Below are positions 46,506 to 55,414 of a stretch of 64,000 nucleotides of DNA, one piece after another. The notes under the pieces are model-generated. The model was not told where the DNA came from, made no database searches, and saw only the letters and a list, made by a program, of their open reading frames with translations. The stretch covers positions 496,001-560,000 of the forward strand of contig NZ_CALYPR010000001.1 in assembly GCF_945277285.1 (NCBI RefSeq). Direction: 5' to 3'. Both the position numbers and the translations under genes were made by a program. The first letter of the stretch is position 1. The number at the start of each line of letters is the position of its first letter. The stretch is from an uncultured Bartonella sp. (lineage in GTDB: Bacteria > Pseudomonadota > Alphaproteobacteria > Rhizobiales > Rhizobiaceae).

Positions 46506-46593
46506 TTATTGGGGGAAGAGTTGGGGGAAGAATTATTTACGTTTTCTTATAAATTATTGTTTTTATGCGATATTTTCAAAATAAATGGCGGAG
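46506..46593 (+). repeat. Inverted repeat copy A at the 3' end of tRNA-Ser(GGA)
   Basis: 88 bases covering the last bases of tRNA-Ser(GGA) and its downstream flank. They match the reverse complement of 51933-52021 with one single-base difference in a G-run (five against six). The identity begins inside the tRNA acceptor end (GGCGGAG) and continues through AT-rich sequence to TTATTGGGGG. Candidate attachment-site or recombination sequence. Confidence 0.85.
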
Positions 46594-46675
46594 AGAAAGG
46601 GATTCGAACCCTTGATACGGTTGCCCGTATACACGCGTTCCAGGCGTGCGCCTTCAACCACTCGGCCACCTCTCC
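46586..46675 (-). tRNA. tRNA-Ser (anticodon GGA)
   Basis: 90 nt on the minus strand, including an encoded CCA. Class II form with a long variable arm. The acceptor GGAGAGG pairs with CTCTCC, the D-arm starts GTGGCCGAGTGG, the anticodon loop has GGA flanked by the CACGC/GCGTG stem, and the T-arm has GGTTCGAATCC. Confidence 0.95.
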
Positions 46676-47020
46676 AGCGAGGCTGCAATATAACGGGAAA
46701 GACTCCGAGTTCAAGTGGAAACTTCATTTCCTACAGGAAAAAGTCATTTCCTTTTTCCTCTTCATGAAACAGGAAAAGCCTTAATGAAAAACGTTGAATG
46801 GCGTTAGACTAAAATTTTGAGGAATGGTGCAGCAAACTGTCACCTGCACGTGCACCTTGTAAAAACGTATCTCGCGCTTTCAATAAAGTTACACTGTTTT
46901 TTAAAAAAACCCGCCTCAATATGGTAATCGACAACGGGCTTTTTTTTCCTTCAAAACGCTCAAAACACAAAAATCATCATTTCATAACAATCGTTGTTTT
47001 TGTGTTTTTGAATTGGAAAC
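46676..47020. other. Intergenic region between tRNA-Ser and the GST gene
   Basis: No gene. It must contain the tRNA-Ser(GGA) promoter at the left. At the right, CCCG at 46910-46913 pairs with CGGG at 46934-46937 with A- and T-runs outside, a terminator for the GST gene on the minus strand. Confidence 0.6.
46903..46948 (-). terminator. Terminator of the GST gene
   Basis: A-run plus CCCG, about 20 bases of loop, then CGGGC and a T-run. Read on the minus strand it ends in seven T bases, about 75 bases after the GST stop codon. Confidence 0.7.
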
Positions 47021-47623
47021 TCACGCCGTTTTCTCGGCAGCAAAAGCTTTCTTGACACTGTCGCGATTGTTGATCTTTTCCATATAGGAGGATAAGGCCG
47101 GCATATCGAGAAGATCAATCCCGACAAATTTGCACCATGTCAGAATTGTGAACAGATAGGCATCTGCAACAGTGAAATGGCCACCGGCAACAAATTGCGA
47201 ATTTTCGAGTTGCTTTTCAGCATAAACCAGACGGTCGATGAGTTTCGTTTTAGCTGCCTTCTTTTCATCTTCAGAAGCAGGATGGAAAAGTGGCCCGAAT
47301 CCCTTATGGAGTTCTGTTGCAATGTAATTCAACCATTCCTGAACTTTTGCCCGCTCGAAGGTTCCCGGTTTTTCTGCCAAATTCTTTTCCGGCTTGAGAT
47401 CAGCAAGATATTGCACAATGGCCGGACCTTCAGTAAGAACACGCCCATCATCAAGCTCGAGTGCCGGCACATAGCCTTTTGCCGTTACCTTCAGAAAGTC
47501 TTTGCCACTTGCCGTTTGCTTTTTGGACAAATCAACCTTTTCAAGTTTAATAGGAATTCCGGCTTCCAGCGCTACAATATGCGGAGAGAGTGAACAGGCT
47601 CCGGGAGCAAAATATAATTTCAT
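47021..47623 (-). CDS. Glutathione S-transferase (beta class-like)
   Basis: A 200-residue GST. The N-terminal thioredoxin-fold domain begins MKLYFAPGACSLSPHIVALEAG, the beta-class pattern with the catalytic cysteine at residue 10, and includes the glutathione-binding VPALELDDGRVLTEGPAIVQYLAD. The helical C-terminal domain has the N-capping motif FTVADAYLF near residue 155. The start ATG at 47623 has AGGGATAGAG upstream; a longer frame to 47737 has no family homology. It conjugates glutathione to electrophiles in the cytoplasm. It is divergent from dusB across a 245-base region, and its insertion there is not part of the usual dusB-ntrBC neighbourhood. Confidence 0.9.
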   Translation of the reverse strand: MKLYFAPGACSLSPHIVALEAGIPIKLEKVDLSKKQTASGKDFLKVTAKGYVPALELDDGRVLTEGPAIVQYLADLKPEKNLAEKPGTFERAKVQEWLNYIATELHKGFGPLFHPASEDEKKAAKTKLIDRLVYAEKQLENSQFVAGGHFTVADAYLFTILTWCKFVGIDLLDMPALSSYMEKINNRDSVKKAFAAEKTA

Positions 47624-47868
47624 AATCTCTATCCCTTCAAAATCTGGTTTTATTCCATCGTAAAATTGATACAGCTTTTTGAGTTTTTCAATAGCTTGAA
47701 AATACCTTATAGCATTGTGAATGTGTATGCATTTCAATTTATATTCAACACTATACCTACATCACTTATATTTCTTTCTTTAAATGATTGTGCCAGCATT
47801 GCTTTTTTTGACTAAAATGATAAAAGATTAGGCGTTTTTTTAATTGCACAACAAAAAGGCATTTCTGT

Positions 47869-48855
47869 GTGTCTATTCTTTCAACACCTTTGAAAATCGG
47901 CAACCTGAAATTTAGAAACCGTGTTTTTCTGGCTCCAATGTCAGGAGTGAGCGATTTACCGTTCCGACAGAGAAGTTGGAACGCCGGTGCCGGCATGGTG
48001 GTTTCCGAAATGGTGGCAAGTGGCGAACTGTGTTCAGGTGCACCTGAAAGTCAAATGCGCATGAATGGCGATGGCCTTCCCCAACATGTTGTTCAACTTG
48101 CTGGACGTGATCCTGAATGGATGGCAAAGGCGGCCGAAATTGTCGAAGCCAGTCACGCAGATATGATTGATATCAATATGGGGTGTCCGGCAAAAAAGGT
48201 TATTGGCGGTTATTCCGGTGCGGCATTGATGCGGGATCTAAAACTGGCCATGTCTTTGATAGAGGCCGTTTTAAAGGCAGTTAGAATACCGGTATCGCTC
48301 AAAATGCGACTAGGCTGGGATGAAACAACTATCAATGCACCAGAATTGGCAATGTTGGCCGAACAAGCGGGTATTGCAATGATTACCGTCCACGGCCGCA
48401 CAAGAATGCAATTTTACAGTGGCAAAGCTGACTGGGATGCCTTGAAGAAAGTGCGCGACGTCATTTCAATTCCAATGGTTGCCAATGGTGACATTACCAA
48501 TCTTGAAGATGCAAAAGACTGTTTGCGCCGTTCAGGTGCCGATGCTGTCATGGTGGGGCGCGCAAGCTACGGGGCGCCATGGCTTGCTGGTGAAATTGCA
48601 GGACAGCCTTTTTGCGAAGATCTCGGTGCTTATATTTGCGATCATTATCGGGCAATGCTTGACTATTATGGCGAACATACCGGCATACGCCATGCCCGGA
48701 AGCATCTCGACTGGTATTTGGAAAAACATGCCAAAGGTGCCTATAGTGCAAAAGAGCGCAATGAAATGATGACCTCACGGCAACCGGAATACGTGTTAAA
48801 ACTCCTACAAACCATTTTTTCACGCGACATCTGTCATCGTAAAGAGGCAGCATAA
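47869..48855 (+). CDS. dusB: tRNA-dihydrouridine synthase DusB (NifR3)
   Basis: A 328-residue FMN-dependent TIM-barrel enzyme that reduces uridine to dihydrouridine in tRNA D-loops. Visible marks are [13 protein letters not shown] near the start, the catalytic cysteine in [10 protein letters not shown] (about residue 110), the FMN segment [20 protein letters not shown] and GGxxxxADxVMVGRA-like sequence near residue 225. The start is a GTG at 47869. Its stop overlaps the ntrB start by one base. dusB-ntrB-ntrC is the classic alphaproteobacterial order; dusB was named nifR3 from it. It is first in the operon, and its own promoter should lie in 47624-47868. Confidence 0.93.
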   Translation: MSILSTPLKIGNLKFRNRVFLAPMSGVSDLPFRQRSWNAGAGMVVSEMVASGELCSGAPESQMRMNGDGLPQHVVQLAGRDPEWMAKAAEIVEASHADMIDINMGCPAKKVIGGYSGAALMRDLKLAMSLIEAVLKAVRIPVSLKMRLGWDETTINAPELAMLAEQAGIAMITVHGRTRMQFYSGKADWDALKKVRDVISIPMVANGDITNLEDAKDCLRRSGADAVMVGRASYGAPWLAGEIAGQPFCEDLGAYICDHYRAMLDYYGEHTGIRHARKHLDWYLEKHAKGAYSAKERNEMMTSRQPEYVLKLLQTIFSRDICHRKEAA

Positions 48856-49988
48856 TGATGCAGCATAAAGAGCATAATTTCGGGCAAAATCTTGCGTCAC
48901 TGGTTCTTGATGCAGTTCGCCATCCGGTTATTCTTGTCGATAAAGATAACAAAATTGCCTATGCCAACGCCGATGCAGAGCAGTTTTTTAAAGCCAGTTC
49001 GTCAGTTCTGTCACGAAACAAACTGGAAACATTTCTGCCCTTTGGCAGTCCCCTTCTTTCGCTTATCAACCAGGTACGGGAAAAGCCGAAACCGGTAAAT
49101 GAATATCATGTTGATTTGTCATCACCAAAACTTGGCTATGACAAGCTGGTCGATATTTTTGTCCAGCCACTTTCCGACATACCGGGCAGTGTTGTCGTAT
49201 TGTTCCAGGAAAAATCAATGGCTGAAAAACTGGACCGGCAAATGACCCATCGTGGTGCTGCCCGTTCGGTGACGGGGCTTGCCTCGATGCTTGCCCATGA
49301 AATCAAAAATCCGCTTTCGGGCATTCGTGGTGCCGCACAACTTCTTGAAAGTGTGGTGGGCGATGATGACCGGCAGTTAACCCGCCTTATCACCGAGGAG
49401 ACAGACCGCATTGTTGCCTTGGTTGACCGCATGGAAGTATTTTCTGATGAACGACCGATCGAGCGTTTTCCAATCAATATCCATACCGTGCTCGACCATG
49501 TCAAAAGGCTTGCGCAAAACGGTTTTGCAAAAGATATAAAATTTGTCGAGAATTACGATCCTTCGTTGCCACCGGTTTTTGCAAATCGCGACCAGCTTAT
49601 CCAGATTTTTCTGAATCTTGTGAAAAATGCGACCGAGGCGTTGAATGGCGTGAAGGATGCTACAATCACACTCACATCATCATACCGGCCGGGCATCAAG
49701 CTTTCTGTACAAGGACGGCATGACAAAGTCACTTTGCCTATGGAATTCTGCGTTGAAGATAATGGGGCTGGTGTACCCAAAGATATCCAGGAGAATCTTT
49801 TCGATCCGTTCATTACCAGTAAACCGAATGGATCCGGTTTGGGGCTTGCACTGGTAGCCAAACTCGTGAACGACCATGGCGGTGTCATTGAATGCGATTC
49901 ACAGCCGGGGCGGACAATTTTTCGCGTTCTTTTGCCGATGTGGCGGTCAGAAGAGACAGAACATAAACAAAACGGAGAAGCCAAATGA
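48855..49988 (+). CDS. ntrB: Nitrogen regulation sensor kinase NtrB
   Basis: A 377-residue cytoplasmic histidine kinase/phosphatase with a PAS domain (~residues 15-120), the HisKA box [22 protein letters not shown] with the phosphorylated histidine near residue 148, the N-box [10 protein letters not shown], and ATP-lid motifs DNGAGVP and GSGLGLALV. It has no membrane helix, as expected for NtrB. It receives nitrogen status through PII protein and controls phosphorylation of NtrC, encoded next with a four-base overlap. An ATG three bases downstream is an alternative start. Confidence 0.93.
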   Translation: MMQHKEHNFGQNLASLVLDAVRHPVILVDKDNKIAYANADAEQFFKASSSVLSRNKLETFLPFGSPLLSLINQVREKPKPVNEYHVDLSSPKLGYDKLVDIFVQPLSDIPGSVVVLFQEKSMAEKLDRQMTHRGAARSVTGLASMLAHEIKNPLSGIRGAAQLLESVVGDDDRQLTRLITEETDRIVALVDRMEVFSDERPIERFPINIHTVLDHVKRLAQNGFAKDIKFVENYDPSLPPVFANRDQLIQIFLNLVKNATEALNGVKDATITLTSSYRPGIKLSVQGRHDKVTLPMEFCVEDNGAGVPKDIQENLFDPFITSKPNGSGLGLALVAKLVNDHGGVIECDSQPGRTIFRVLLPMWRSEETEHKQNGEAK

Positions 49989-51442
49989 CGAAAGGCATGA
50001 TCCTTGTTGCCGATGACGATGCAGCGATACGTACCGTTCTCAATCAGGCGCTATCACGCGCTGGATATGAAGTGCGGACAGCCCCTAACGCGGCTATGCT
50101 GTGGCGATGGATTGCCAATGGTGATGGTGATCTCGTCATAACCGATGTTGTTATGCCGGATGAAAACGCATTTGACCTTCTACCGCGCATTAAAAAAGCC
50201 CGTCCTGAAATTCCCGTCATTGTGATGAGCGCGCAAAACACCTTTATGACTGCTATTAAAGCCTCAGAAGCCGGAGCCTATGATTATTTGCCAAAGCCAT
50301 TTGATCTTTCGGAGCTTATCAATATTGTAGGACGCGCCATGGTGGAGCCGCGCCATGAAAGCAAAAAACCGAAAGCGGAAGAAACGTCAGATGCCATGCC
50401 ACTCGTCGGGCGCTCGCCCGCCATGCAGGAAATCTATCGCCTTCTCGCCCGTATGATGCAGACCGATCTCACTGTTATGATTACCGGTGAATCTGGAACC
50501 GGAAAAGAACTGGTTGCACGTGCACTTCATGATTATGGCCGCCGCCGCAAAGGCCCTTTTGTTGCAATCAATATGGCAGCCATCCCCAAGGATTTAATTG
50601 AATCGGAACTTTTCGGACATGAAAAAGGTGCCTTTACAGGCGCCAATATGCGTTCGAGCGGCCGTTTTGAGCAAGCCAATGGCGGAACGCTATTTCTTGA
50701 CGAGATTGGTGATATGCCGATGGAAGCTCAAACGCGTTTGCTGCGCGTTTTGCAACAGGGCGAATATATGACCGTGGGGGGACGAACCCCGATTAAAACC
50801 GATGTCAGAATTGTAGCTGCAACCAACAAGGATTTGCATCAGCTTATCAATCAGGGGCAGTTCCGTGAAGACCTGTTTTACCGGCTTAATGTTGTCCCGT
50901 TACGTATTCCCGCTTTGCGCGAAAGGACCGACGATATTCCTGATCTGGTGCGCCATTTCTTTAAGATGGCATCAGATAATGGGTTGCCGTTAAAACATGT
51001 CAGCAATGACGGGCTTGACCTGTTACGCCGTTATTCGTGGCCGGGCAATGTCCGGGAACTGGAAAATCTGGTTCGCCGTCTTGCTGCACTCTACCCGCAA
51101 GAAGAAATTGCCAAAGATATCATTGAAACAGAACTAAAAAATGAAACAGGAAATCATGGCAATTACGACCCTGCAGCCGTCAATGACAATGTAACAATTG
51201 CAGAAGCTGTTGAAACGAATATGCAGAAATATTTTGCCTCTTTTGGCAACGAACTGCCACCTGCCGGCCTTTACCACCGCGTTTTGGAAGAAGTGGAATA
51301 TCCGCTCATTCTTGCCTGCCTTACCGCAACAAAAGGCAACCAGATCAAGGCAGCCGAACTATTAGGCCTCAATCGCAATACATTGCGTAAAAAAGTACGA
51401 GATTTGAAAGTTAATATTTATAAAGGAACACATATGAATTGA
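49985..51442 (+). CDS. ntrC: Nitrogen response regulator NtrC
   Basis: A 485-residue sigma-54 activator. The receiver domain has the DDD acidic pocket and the phosphorylated Asp54 ([10 protein letters not shown]). The AAA+ domain has Walker A GESGTGKE, the sigma-54 contact loop GAFTGA, and Walker [12 protein letters not shown]. The Fis-type HTH at the end reads [20 protein letters not shown]. It activates nitrogen assimilation genes with sigma-54 when phosphorylated by NtrB. The start ATG overlaps the ntrB stop by four bases. In many relatives ntrY and ntrX follow immediately. Here they do not; a decayed stretch and tRNA-Ser follow. Confidence 0.94.
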   Translation: MTKGMILVADDDAAIRTVLNQALSRAGYEVRTAPNAAMLWRWIANGDGDLVITDVVMPDENAFDLLPRIKKARPEIPVIVMSAQNTFMTAIKASEAGAYDYLPKPFDLSELINIVGRAMVEPRHESKKPKAEETSDAMPLVGRSPAMQEIYRLLARMMQTDLTVMITGESGTGKELVARALHDYGRRRKGPFVAINMAAIPKDLIESELFGHEKGAFTGANMRSSGRFEQANGGTLFLDEIGDMPMEAQTRLLRVLQQGEYMTVGGRTPIKTDVRIVAATNKDLHQLINQGQFREDLFYRLNVVPLRIPALRERTDDIPDLVRHFFKMASDNGLPLKHVSNDGLDLLRRYSWPGNVRELENLVRRLAALYPQEEIAKDIIETELKNETGNHGNYDPAAVNDNVTIAEAVETNMQKYFASFGNELPPAGLYHRVLEEVEYPLILACLTATKGNQIKAAELLGLNRNTLRKKVRDLKVNIYKGTHMN

Positions 51443-51850
51443 GCCTTTAGAACTGGAATAGCCAATTATTCGGCTTTTACAGAAAAACCTGAAAATAATT
51501 CTTCTCGTGTGCCTTGATGAGAATAAGAAAAAGGCCATAGCACTTAAAAATCTTGAAAATGAGTTTTTTGGCAAGACGCGTTGGAGGACGGCCGGCGGCC
51601 AATATACCCATTCCTATGTGTTCCAGAAAAATATGGAAAGTCCATTTTCGGCCTGTTCATCGCAGACAATATGAATAAAGCAAATTTTACCGTCAGATTT
51701 TGGGTATTTTAATAAAAGAGGCTTGTATACAGAACACCTAATGAGAATGGCGGTTTCTATAACAGATAGATCCTATGGGATTCTTGAAAAAATTTTAAAT
51801 AAGTGATTGACCTTTGGCGAGAACCTTGTAAAGACTGGCGCATCCTTTTT
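51443..51850. other. Decayed sequence between ntrC and tRNA-Ser(TGA)
   Basis: About 400 bases with no intact gene. Short coherent stretches can be read on the plus strand, such as KAIALKNLENEFFGKTRWR and GGQYTHSYVFQKNMESPFSACS near 51540-51660, broken by a stop and probable frameshifts. They look like a dead gene of unknown identity. No terminator for ntrC stands out. Confidence 0.45.
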
Positions 51851-51940
51851 GGAGGGGTGGCCGAGCGGTTTAAGGCACCGGTCTTGAAAACCGGCGTGCA
51901 GGCGACTGTACCGTGGGTTCGAATCCCACCCCCTCCGCCA
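51851..51940 (+). tRNA. tRNA-Ser (anticodon TGA)
   Basis: 90 nt including an encoded CCA. The acceptor GGAGGGG pairs with CCCCTCC, the D-arm is GTGGCCGAGCGG, the anticodon TGA lies in a CCGGT/ACCGG stem, a long variable arm follows, and the T-arm has GGGTTCGAATCCC. It points away from dusB-ntrBC, opposite to the tRNA-Ser(GGA) 5.2 kb away. Confidence 0.96.
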
Positions 51941-52021
51941 TTTATTTTGAAAATATCGCATAAAAACAATAATTTATAAGAAAACGTAAATAATTCTTCC
52001 CCCCAACTCTTCCCCCAATAA
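51933..52021 (-). repeat. Inverted repeat copy B at the 3' end of tRNA-Ser(TGA)
   Basis: 89 bases that are the reverse complement of 46506-46593, with one extra base in the C-run. Like copy A, it starts in the tRNA acceptor end and runs into the downstream flank. Together the copies bracket the GST-dusB-ntrB-ntrC segment in opposite orientation. Confidence 0.85.
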
Positions 52022-52459
52022 AAATTGGTAGAAATGGTCTGAACAAGCGAACTCAATCGGTCTTGTTCAAATACTTTTTAGCCGCGTGAATAGCAATGTC
52101 AATGAATGACACACCGAGTGCATCACATAAAAAACCGTCAATACTGAGGATTTTTCGGACACAATGAAAAAGCTATAGATAAAGTCGAACTTGTCGGGTT
52201 TATCATGGCTGAAACTATGATGGATACAAACTCTAGCGAGCCAATAAAACCAGAGATACCCCAGCTATCAAAAGCTGTTACTACCAGTTTACTGCGTTAT
52301 TCTGCTTATGTTGCCGTTTATTGTGAATAATCTTTAAAACCGCCAGTATAAAAGAGGAAAATTAAAGTTTCCTGCTATCCTTCACAAAAAACAATTGAAG
52401 TCACTTACTCCCAATGGTTTAATTTGTTAGGTCCAATTACTGGAATCGAAGGGGAAAAA
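52022..52459. other. Intergenic region upstream of the secreted-protein gene
   Basis: About 440 bases. The only open frame worth naming is a 41-codon frame at 52205-52330 (MAETMMDTNSSEPIKPEIPQ...), with no good ribosome site; I do not call it a gene. GAAGGGGAAAAA just before 52460 is the ribosome site of the next gene. Confidence 0.45.
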
Positions 52460-53239
52460 ATGCTGAAACGTATATTTGCAGTGGGTACTGTTTTATTGCT
52501 GGTTCTTTCTTCTGCCTCGGCCAAAATGACGGTCGAAGAAAAAGAATTCCGTTTAATCAACACTTTTCTTGCATTGCAGATCTATCTATCTCAAATAAGA
52601 ACTGCCGACCATCTGATGACATTTGAGAATCTTAAAAATTTCAAACTTCCCGCTTACGATGCCGACGCAATTGTTAAAGACTTCCGTTCGAACAAGTCTG
52701 CCGCGACAAAGAAATACAGTTCACCATTTAACGTGAACGGCATCGTTAGCACCGTCAAGCATATCCACGACAATCCTGAAATTGGCTTACAAACAACAAA
52801 GTCCAATAAAACGGCATTCGTCGGTGTTTTAGGAAAAGAATATAATGGTTTTAATCAGCCCTTAAAGGCTGGCACTTATTTTCCCCTCACTTGTCGTTCT
52901 GCAATTTTTGATAACATTGTTTATGCAAATGGTTGCGCACCGGAAGTTGGTTCTTTAATTGTTGAAGAAAATCAGGCAGCCCAAATAACAAAGTATTTTC
53001 TAAAAGGCAAAGATATATCACAATTCATTGTAAGTAATCGGGGTGAAGCAGTAACAACGAGACTGTTTATCTTAAAATATATTGCGCAATATGCACCGGA
53101 CAATTCTCCCTGTTTTGCATGGGAAACCTCGGAAAAATGCAATTTTGCCGATTTTTTGCCTTTCAAAGGCAATATACGCGACACGAAAGAGTTCAAACAA
53201 GCCTATGAAAAGGGAAAGAATTTTTATCACCTCCCCTAG
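52460..53239 (+). CDS. Secreted protein of unknown function
   Basis: A 259-residue protein with a clear Sec signal peptide (MLKRIFAVGTVLLLVLSSASAK, cleavage after ASA). I do not recognise the mature part. It is lysine-rich and mixed helix/strand. Four cysteines (in LTCRSAIF, NGCAPEV, SPCFAWE, SEKCNFAD) could form two disulfides, which fits periplasmic or extracellular location. The start at 52460 is supported by AAGGGGAAAA. It stands alone, 87 bases before the CRISPR array on the same strand, with no obvious terminator between, so read-through into the array is possible. Nothing ties it to CRISPR function. Confidence 0.75.
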   Translation: MLKRIFAVGTVLLLVLSSASAKMTVEEKEFRLINTFLALQIYLSQIRTADHLMTFENLKNFKLPAYDADAIVKDFRSNKSAATKKYSSPFNVNGIVSTVKHIHDNPEIGLQTTKSNKTAFVGVLGKEYNGFNQPLKAGTYFPLTCRSAIFDNIVYANGCAPEVGSLIVEENQAAQITKYFLKGKDISQFIVSNRGEAVTTRLFILKYIAQYAPDNSPCFAWETSEKCNFADFLPFKGNIRDTKEFKQAYEKGKNFYHLP

Positions 53240-53325
53240 TTTAACAGAAACAATTTCATACTAGTCTATATTGTATTCCGTTAAATCTAATAAAAATTTT
53301 ATTTATATTAAAAATATGGAATATA

Positions 53326-53559
53326 TTTGCGGCTTGACCGCATTTTCTAATATGCTACAACAGTTAGGTTAATGATAAGCGGCGGCGCTATGTTGCGGCT
53401 TGACCGCATTTTCTAATATGCTACAACTATATATGTCAATTGTATATATACAAAAGCGTTGCGGCTTGACCGCATTTTCTAATATGCTACAACCTACGCA
53501 ATTATCAGCGTCGATTATGATGCGTTGCGGCTTGACCGCATTTTCTAATATGCTACAAC
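53326..53559 (+). CRISPR. Type II-C CRISPR array: 4 repeats, 3 spacers
   Basis: Four 36-base repeats at 53326-53361, 53392-53427, 53458-53493 and 53524-53559, separated by three 30-base spacers. The repeat starts GTTGCGGCTTGACC and ends TAATATGCTACAAC; the only variant is T for G at base 53326. The tracrRNA anti-repeat is complementary to the plus-strand repeat, and a strong terminator follows the last repeat on the plus strand, so crRNAs are read left to right, against the cas genes. The repeat end TGCTACAAC resembles the extended -10 box inside Neisseria type II-C repeats, so each spacer may have its own promoter. Confidence 0.95.
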
Positions 53560-53564
53560 CGATG

Positions 53565-53608
53565 CCCACTTAACCCTTTGTTTTATAACGGTTAAGTGGG
53601 TATTTTTT
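53565..53608 (+). terminator. Terminator of the CRISPR array
   Basis: CCCACTTAACC at 53565-53575 pairs perfectly with GGTTAAGTGGG at 53590-53600, followed by TA and seven T bases. It starts six bases after the last repeat and ends plus-strand crRNA transcription. Confidence 0.9.
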
Positions 53609-53610
53609 TG

Positions 53611-54031
53611 AAAAAAAATGGAAAAATCGAACAAAATAAAACCAAATTTTTTCATTTTTTTTAAATTCAACTCAATTTCTGATTGATTTTTTCCCATTAT
53701 TATTGACCTCGAAGCTTTAGCTTTGTCATTCGCTTTCCAATTCTGTTATTATTAAATAATAAAATAACATATTTTTGAGTACAATAGTAAAAAATTATGT
53801 TCATTGAACTTTACAATTAAAATTTAAATATAAAAATAAATATTTTTCATGTAATAAAATATTATATCATCAAATCATGATAGATATGGAACTATCTGTC
53901 AATTTAATATTTTCCATTACTGACCTATTAATTGCGCGTTTGACAGAATTTTCAATATACTACGCCCACAGCGTTTTACTTTCCGTTTTGTAATAATTAA
54001 CGAAAATTTTATTTATAAAAATTATTTTACG
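53611..54031. other. AT-rich region between the array and cas2
   Basis: About 420 bases without a gene, very AT-rich. It contains one degenerate copy of the CRISPR repeat at 53930-53966, listed separately. Confidence 0.5.
53930..53966 (+). repeat. Degenerate stand-alone CRISPR repeat
   Basis: Aligned with the array repeat, this segment shares TTGCG at the start, TTGAC, ATTTTC, AATAT and CTAC near the end, in the right order and spacing with small indels. It lies about 370 bases beyond the array terminator in the same orientation. It may be a relic of a longer array or an anti-repeat-like element if read on the minus strand. Confidence 0.5.
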
Positions 54032-54397
54032 TTAAAATAACGCCAACTGGCTTGGATTTTTTTGGCGTTTTCGACGTGCCTGATCGGAAAATCTTACAAT
54101 ATTTTCATACTGCTTATCAGTAAATTGAAAAATAAAGATATTGCCTCGTTCCGGCAAGGCAGACTCAATTTTTCTGACATAAGATTCAAACTGCTCTTTT
54201 CCATTACAAAACCGAAGATAATTGGAAAACTGGCTCATTTCAAAGCCAATATCCAACAAAAATTGGCGGAATTTTGTCGCGTCATGGCGCTGTTTTTTTG
54301 TTTCTACAGGTAAATCGAATGTCACTAATATCCACATGAGACGATACCCACTCAAATGTTTCGGACCGGATGTCGCACGATCAAGATAAGCTGTCAT
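54032..54397 (-). CDS. cas2: CRISPR-associated endonuclease Cas2
   Basis: A 121-residue Cas2 of the type II form. The N-terminal beta strand MWILVTFDLPVETKKQRHDATKFRQFLL contains the conserved metal-binding aspartate in FDLP, and a ferredoxin-like fold follows, ending GNIFIFQFTDKQYENI. With Cas1 it integrates new spacers. The ATG at 54397 overlaps the end of cas1 by 17 bases; a longer frame to 54562 runs inside cas1 and is not Cas2-like. It is the last cas gene before the array. The ATG at the MWILV methionine (about 54337) is an alternative start. Confidence 0.92.
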   Translation of the reverse strand: MTAYLDRATSGPKHLSGYRLMWILVTFDLPVETKKQRHDATKFRQFLLDIGFEMSQFSNYLRFCNGKEQFESYVRKIESALPERGNIFIFQFTDKQYENIVRFSDQARRKRQKNPSQLALF

Positions 54398-55337
54398 GAT
54401 CGTCTTCTTCTTGAGGCTGGTCTTGATCGGCAATAGAATTTTCAAGGCAGGCAATTGACTGTATATCGGGCAAAGCGAGTTGAACTTTGCCTGTTTCAAA
54501 ACTTTCTGCAACCGAGTGTACAAAGTAGTGGATTTGCTGGCTGACAGGTGATGTTCCGACATGACTTTTCAAATCCAGAGTAGCAAGTGACGCAAGGTAA
54601 GACTTTGCCTCGGCATCAACTTTTGTCTTTCCCTGAGAAAATAACTGAAAAACCAGATGGTCAACAAAGGGGCGACATGGCTCCATCAAATCGTCAGCTA
54701 GCGCGAAAGCGTTTGAACGATTCCGATGAAATACCCCGAGAGTCGGATGAAGTCCGGAAGCACAAATGGCACGCAAAACAAGTGCCCGTAAAACAGTATA
54801 ACCATAATTTAAAAGGCCGTTAATACCGTCTTCTTCTGTGTCACGCTTGAATTTTTTTCCGAACAACACTGGCCAATATTTGCGAGCGGCCTGAGCTTCC
54901 TTATTTTCCGGGTCGCCGCTACGTACCTGACGGGCAAGCGATTGGAAGATGCGGCCCGGTTTGTCATGAGCTATCAAAACAGCTCCTTGTTGTATTATTT
55001 TACAACGAATGATTTCGGACCACATCTGTTTTTGCAATGGCCTTGACGAGGATGCCTGAGCATTCATTCTGACCGCTTGCACAAAGTGGCCTTCCACTGG
55101 CCAAACCATAGCAATCGGACTATGATTACTTCCACACAGAACGATTGGCACTGACCGCCCGGCCAATTCAATGAAAACTTGGTTAGTAAAAGTTATGCCG
55201 TAAGCATGGGTAATGAGCGCGCCAATATCGTCAAGCGCCACACGTCCCATTTCCGTACCCTGCTTGGAAACGGTTAAAAAACCTCGTTTGATGGCAAGAT
55301 GAAGACCATCATTGGTAATATCAACTATTCTTTCCAT
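54381..55337 (-). CDS. cas1: CRISPR-associated integrase Cas1
   Basis: A 318-residue type II Cas1. The N-terminal beta domain reads ERIVDITNDGLHLAIKRGFL and the helical catalytic domain has the Glu in INGLLNYGYTVLRA region, the His in LGVFHRNRSNAF and the Asp/Glu in ALADDLMEPCRP. Together with Cas2 it captures and inserts spacers. I prefer the methionine at 55337 (MERIVDI), which matches where the family usually begins; an ATG at 55349 adds MLFF. It lies 65 bases after cas9 in the same direction. No csn2 or cas4 is present, as expected for type II-C. Confidence 0.93.
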   Translation of the reverse strand: MERIVDITNDGLHLAIKRGFLTVSKQGTEMGRVALDDIGALITHAYGITFTNQVFIELAGRSVPIVLCGSNHSPIAMVWPVEGHFVQAVRMNAQASSSRPLQKQMWSEIIRCKIIQQGAVLIAHDKPGRIFQSLARQVRSGDPENKEAQAARKYWPVLFGKKFKRDTEEDGINGLLNYGYTVLRALVLRAICASGLHPTLGVFHRNRSNAFALADDLMEPCRPFVDHLVFQLFSQGKTKVDAEAKSYLASLATLDLKSHVGTSPVSQQIHYFVHSVAESFETGKVQLALPDIQSIACLENSIADQDQPQEEDDHDSLS

Positions 55338-55414
55338 AAAAAAGAGCATGCCGTAAAACGGCCTGTTCTCAACAGAATTTTATAAACAAGGTTAATTTTT
55401 ATATTCTCCTTGTT

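Noticed and set aside
52205-52330. 41-codon open frame
   Set aside because: Poor ribosome site and no recognisable features; kept only as a note in the intergenic entry.
53326-54031. Minus-strand reading of the CRISPR array, with the leader between array and cas2
   Set aside because: The tracrRNA is complementary to the plus-strand repeat and a plus-strand terminator closes the array.
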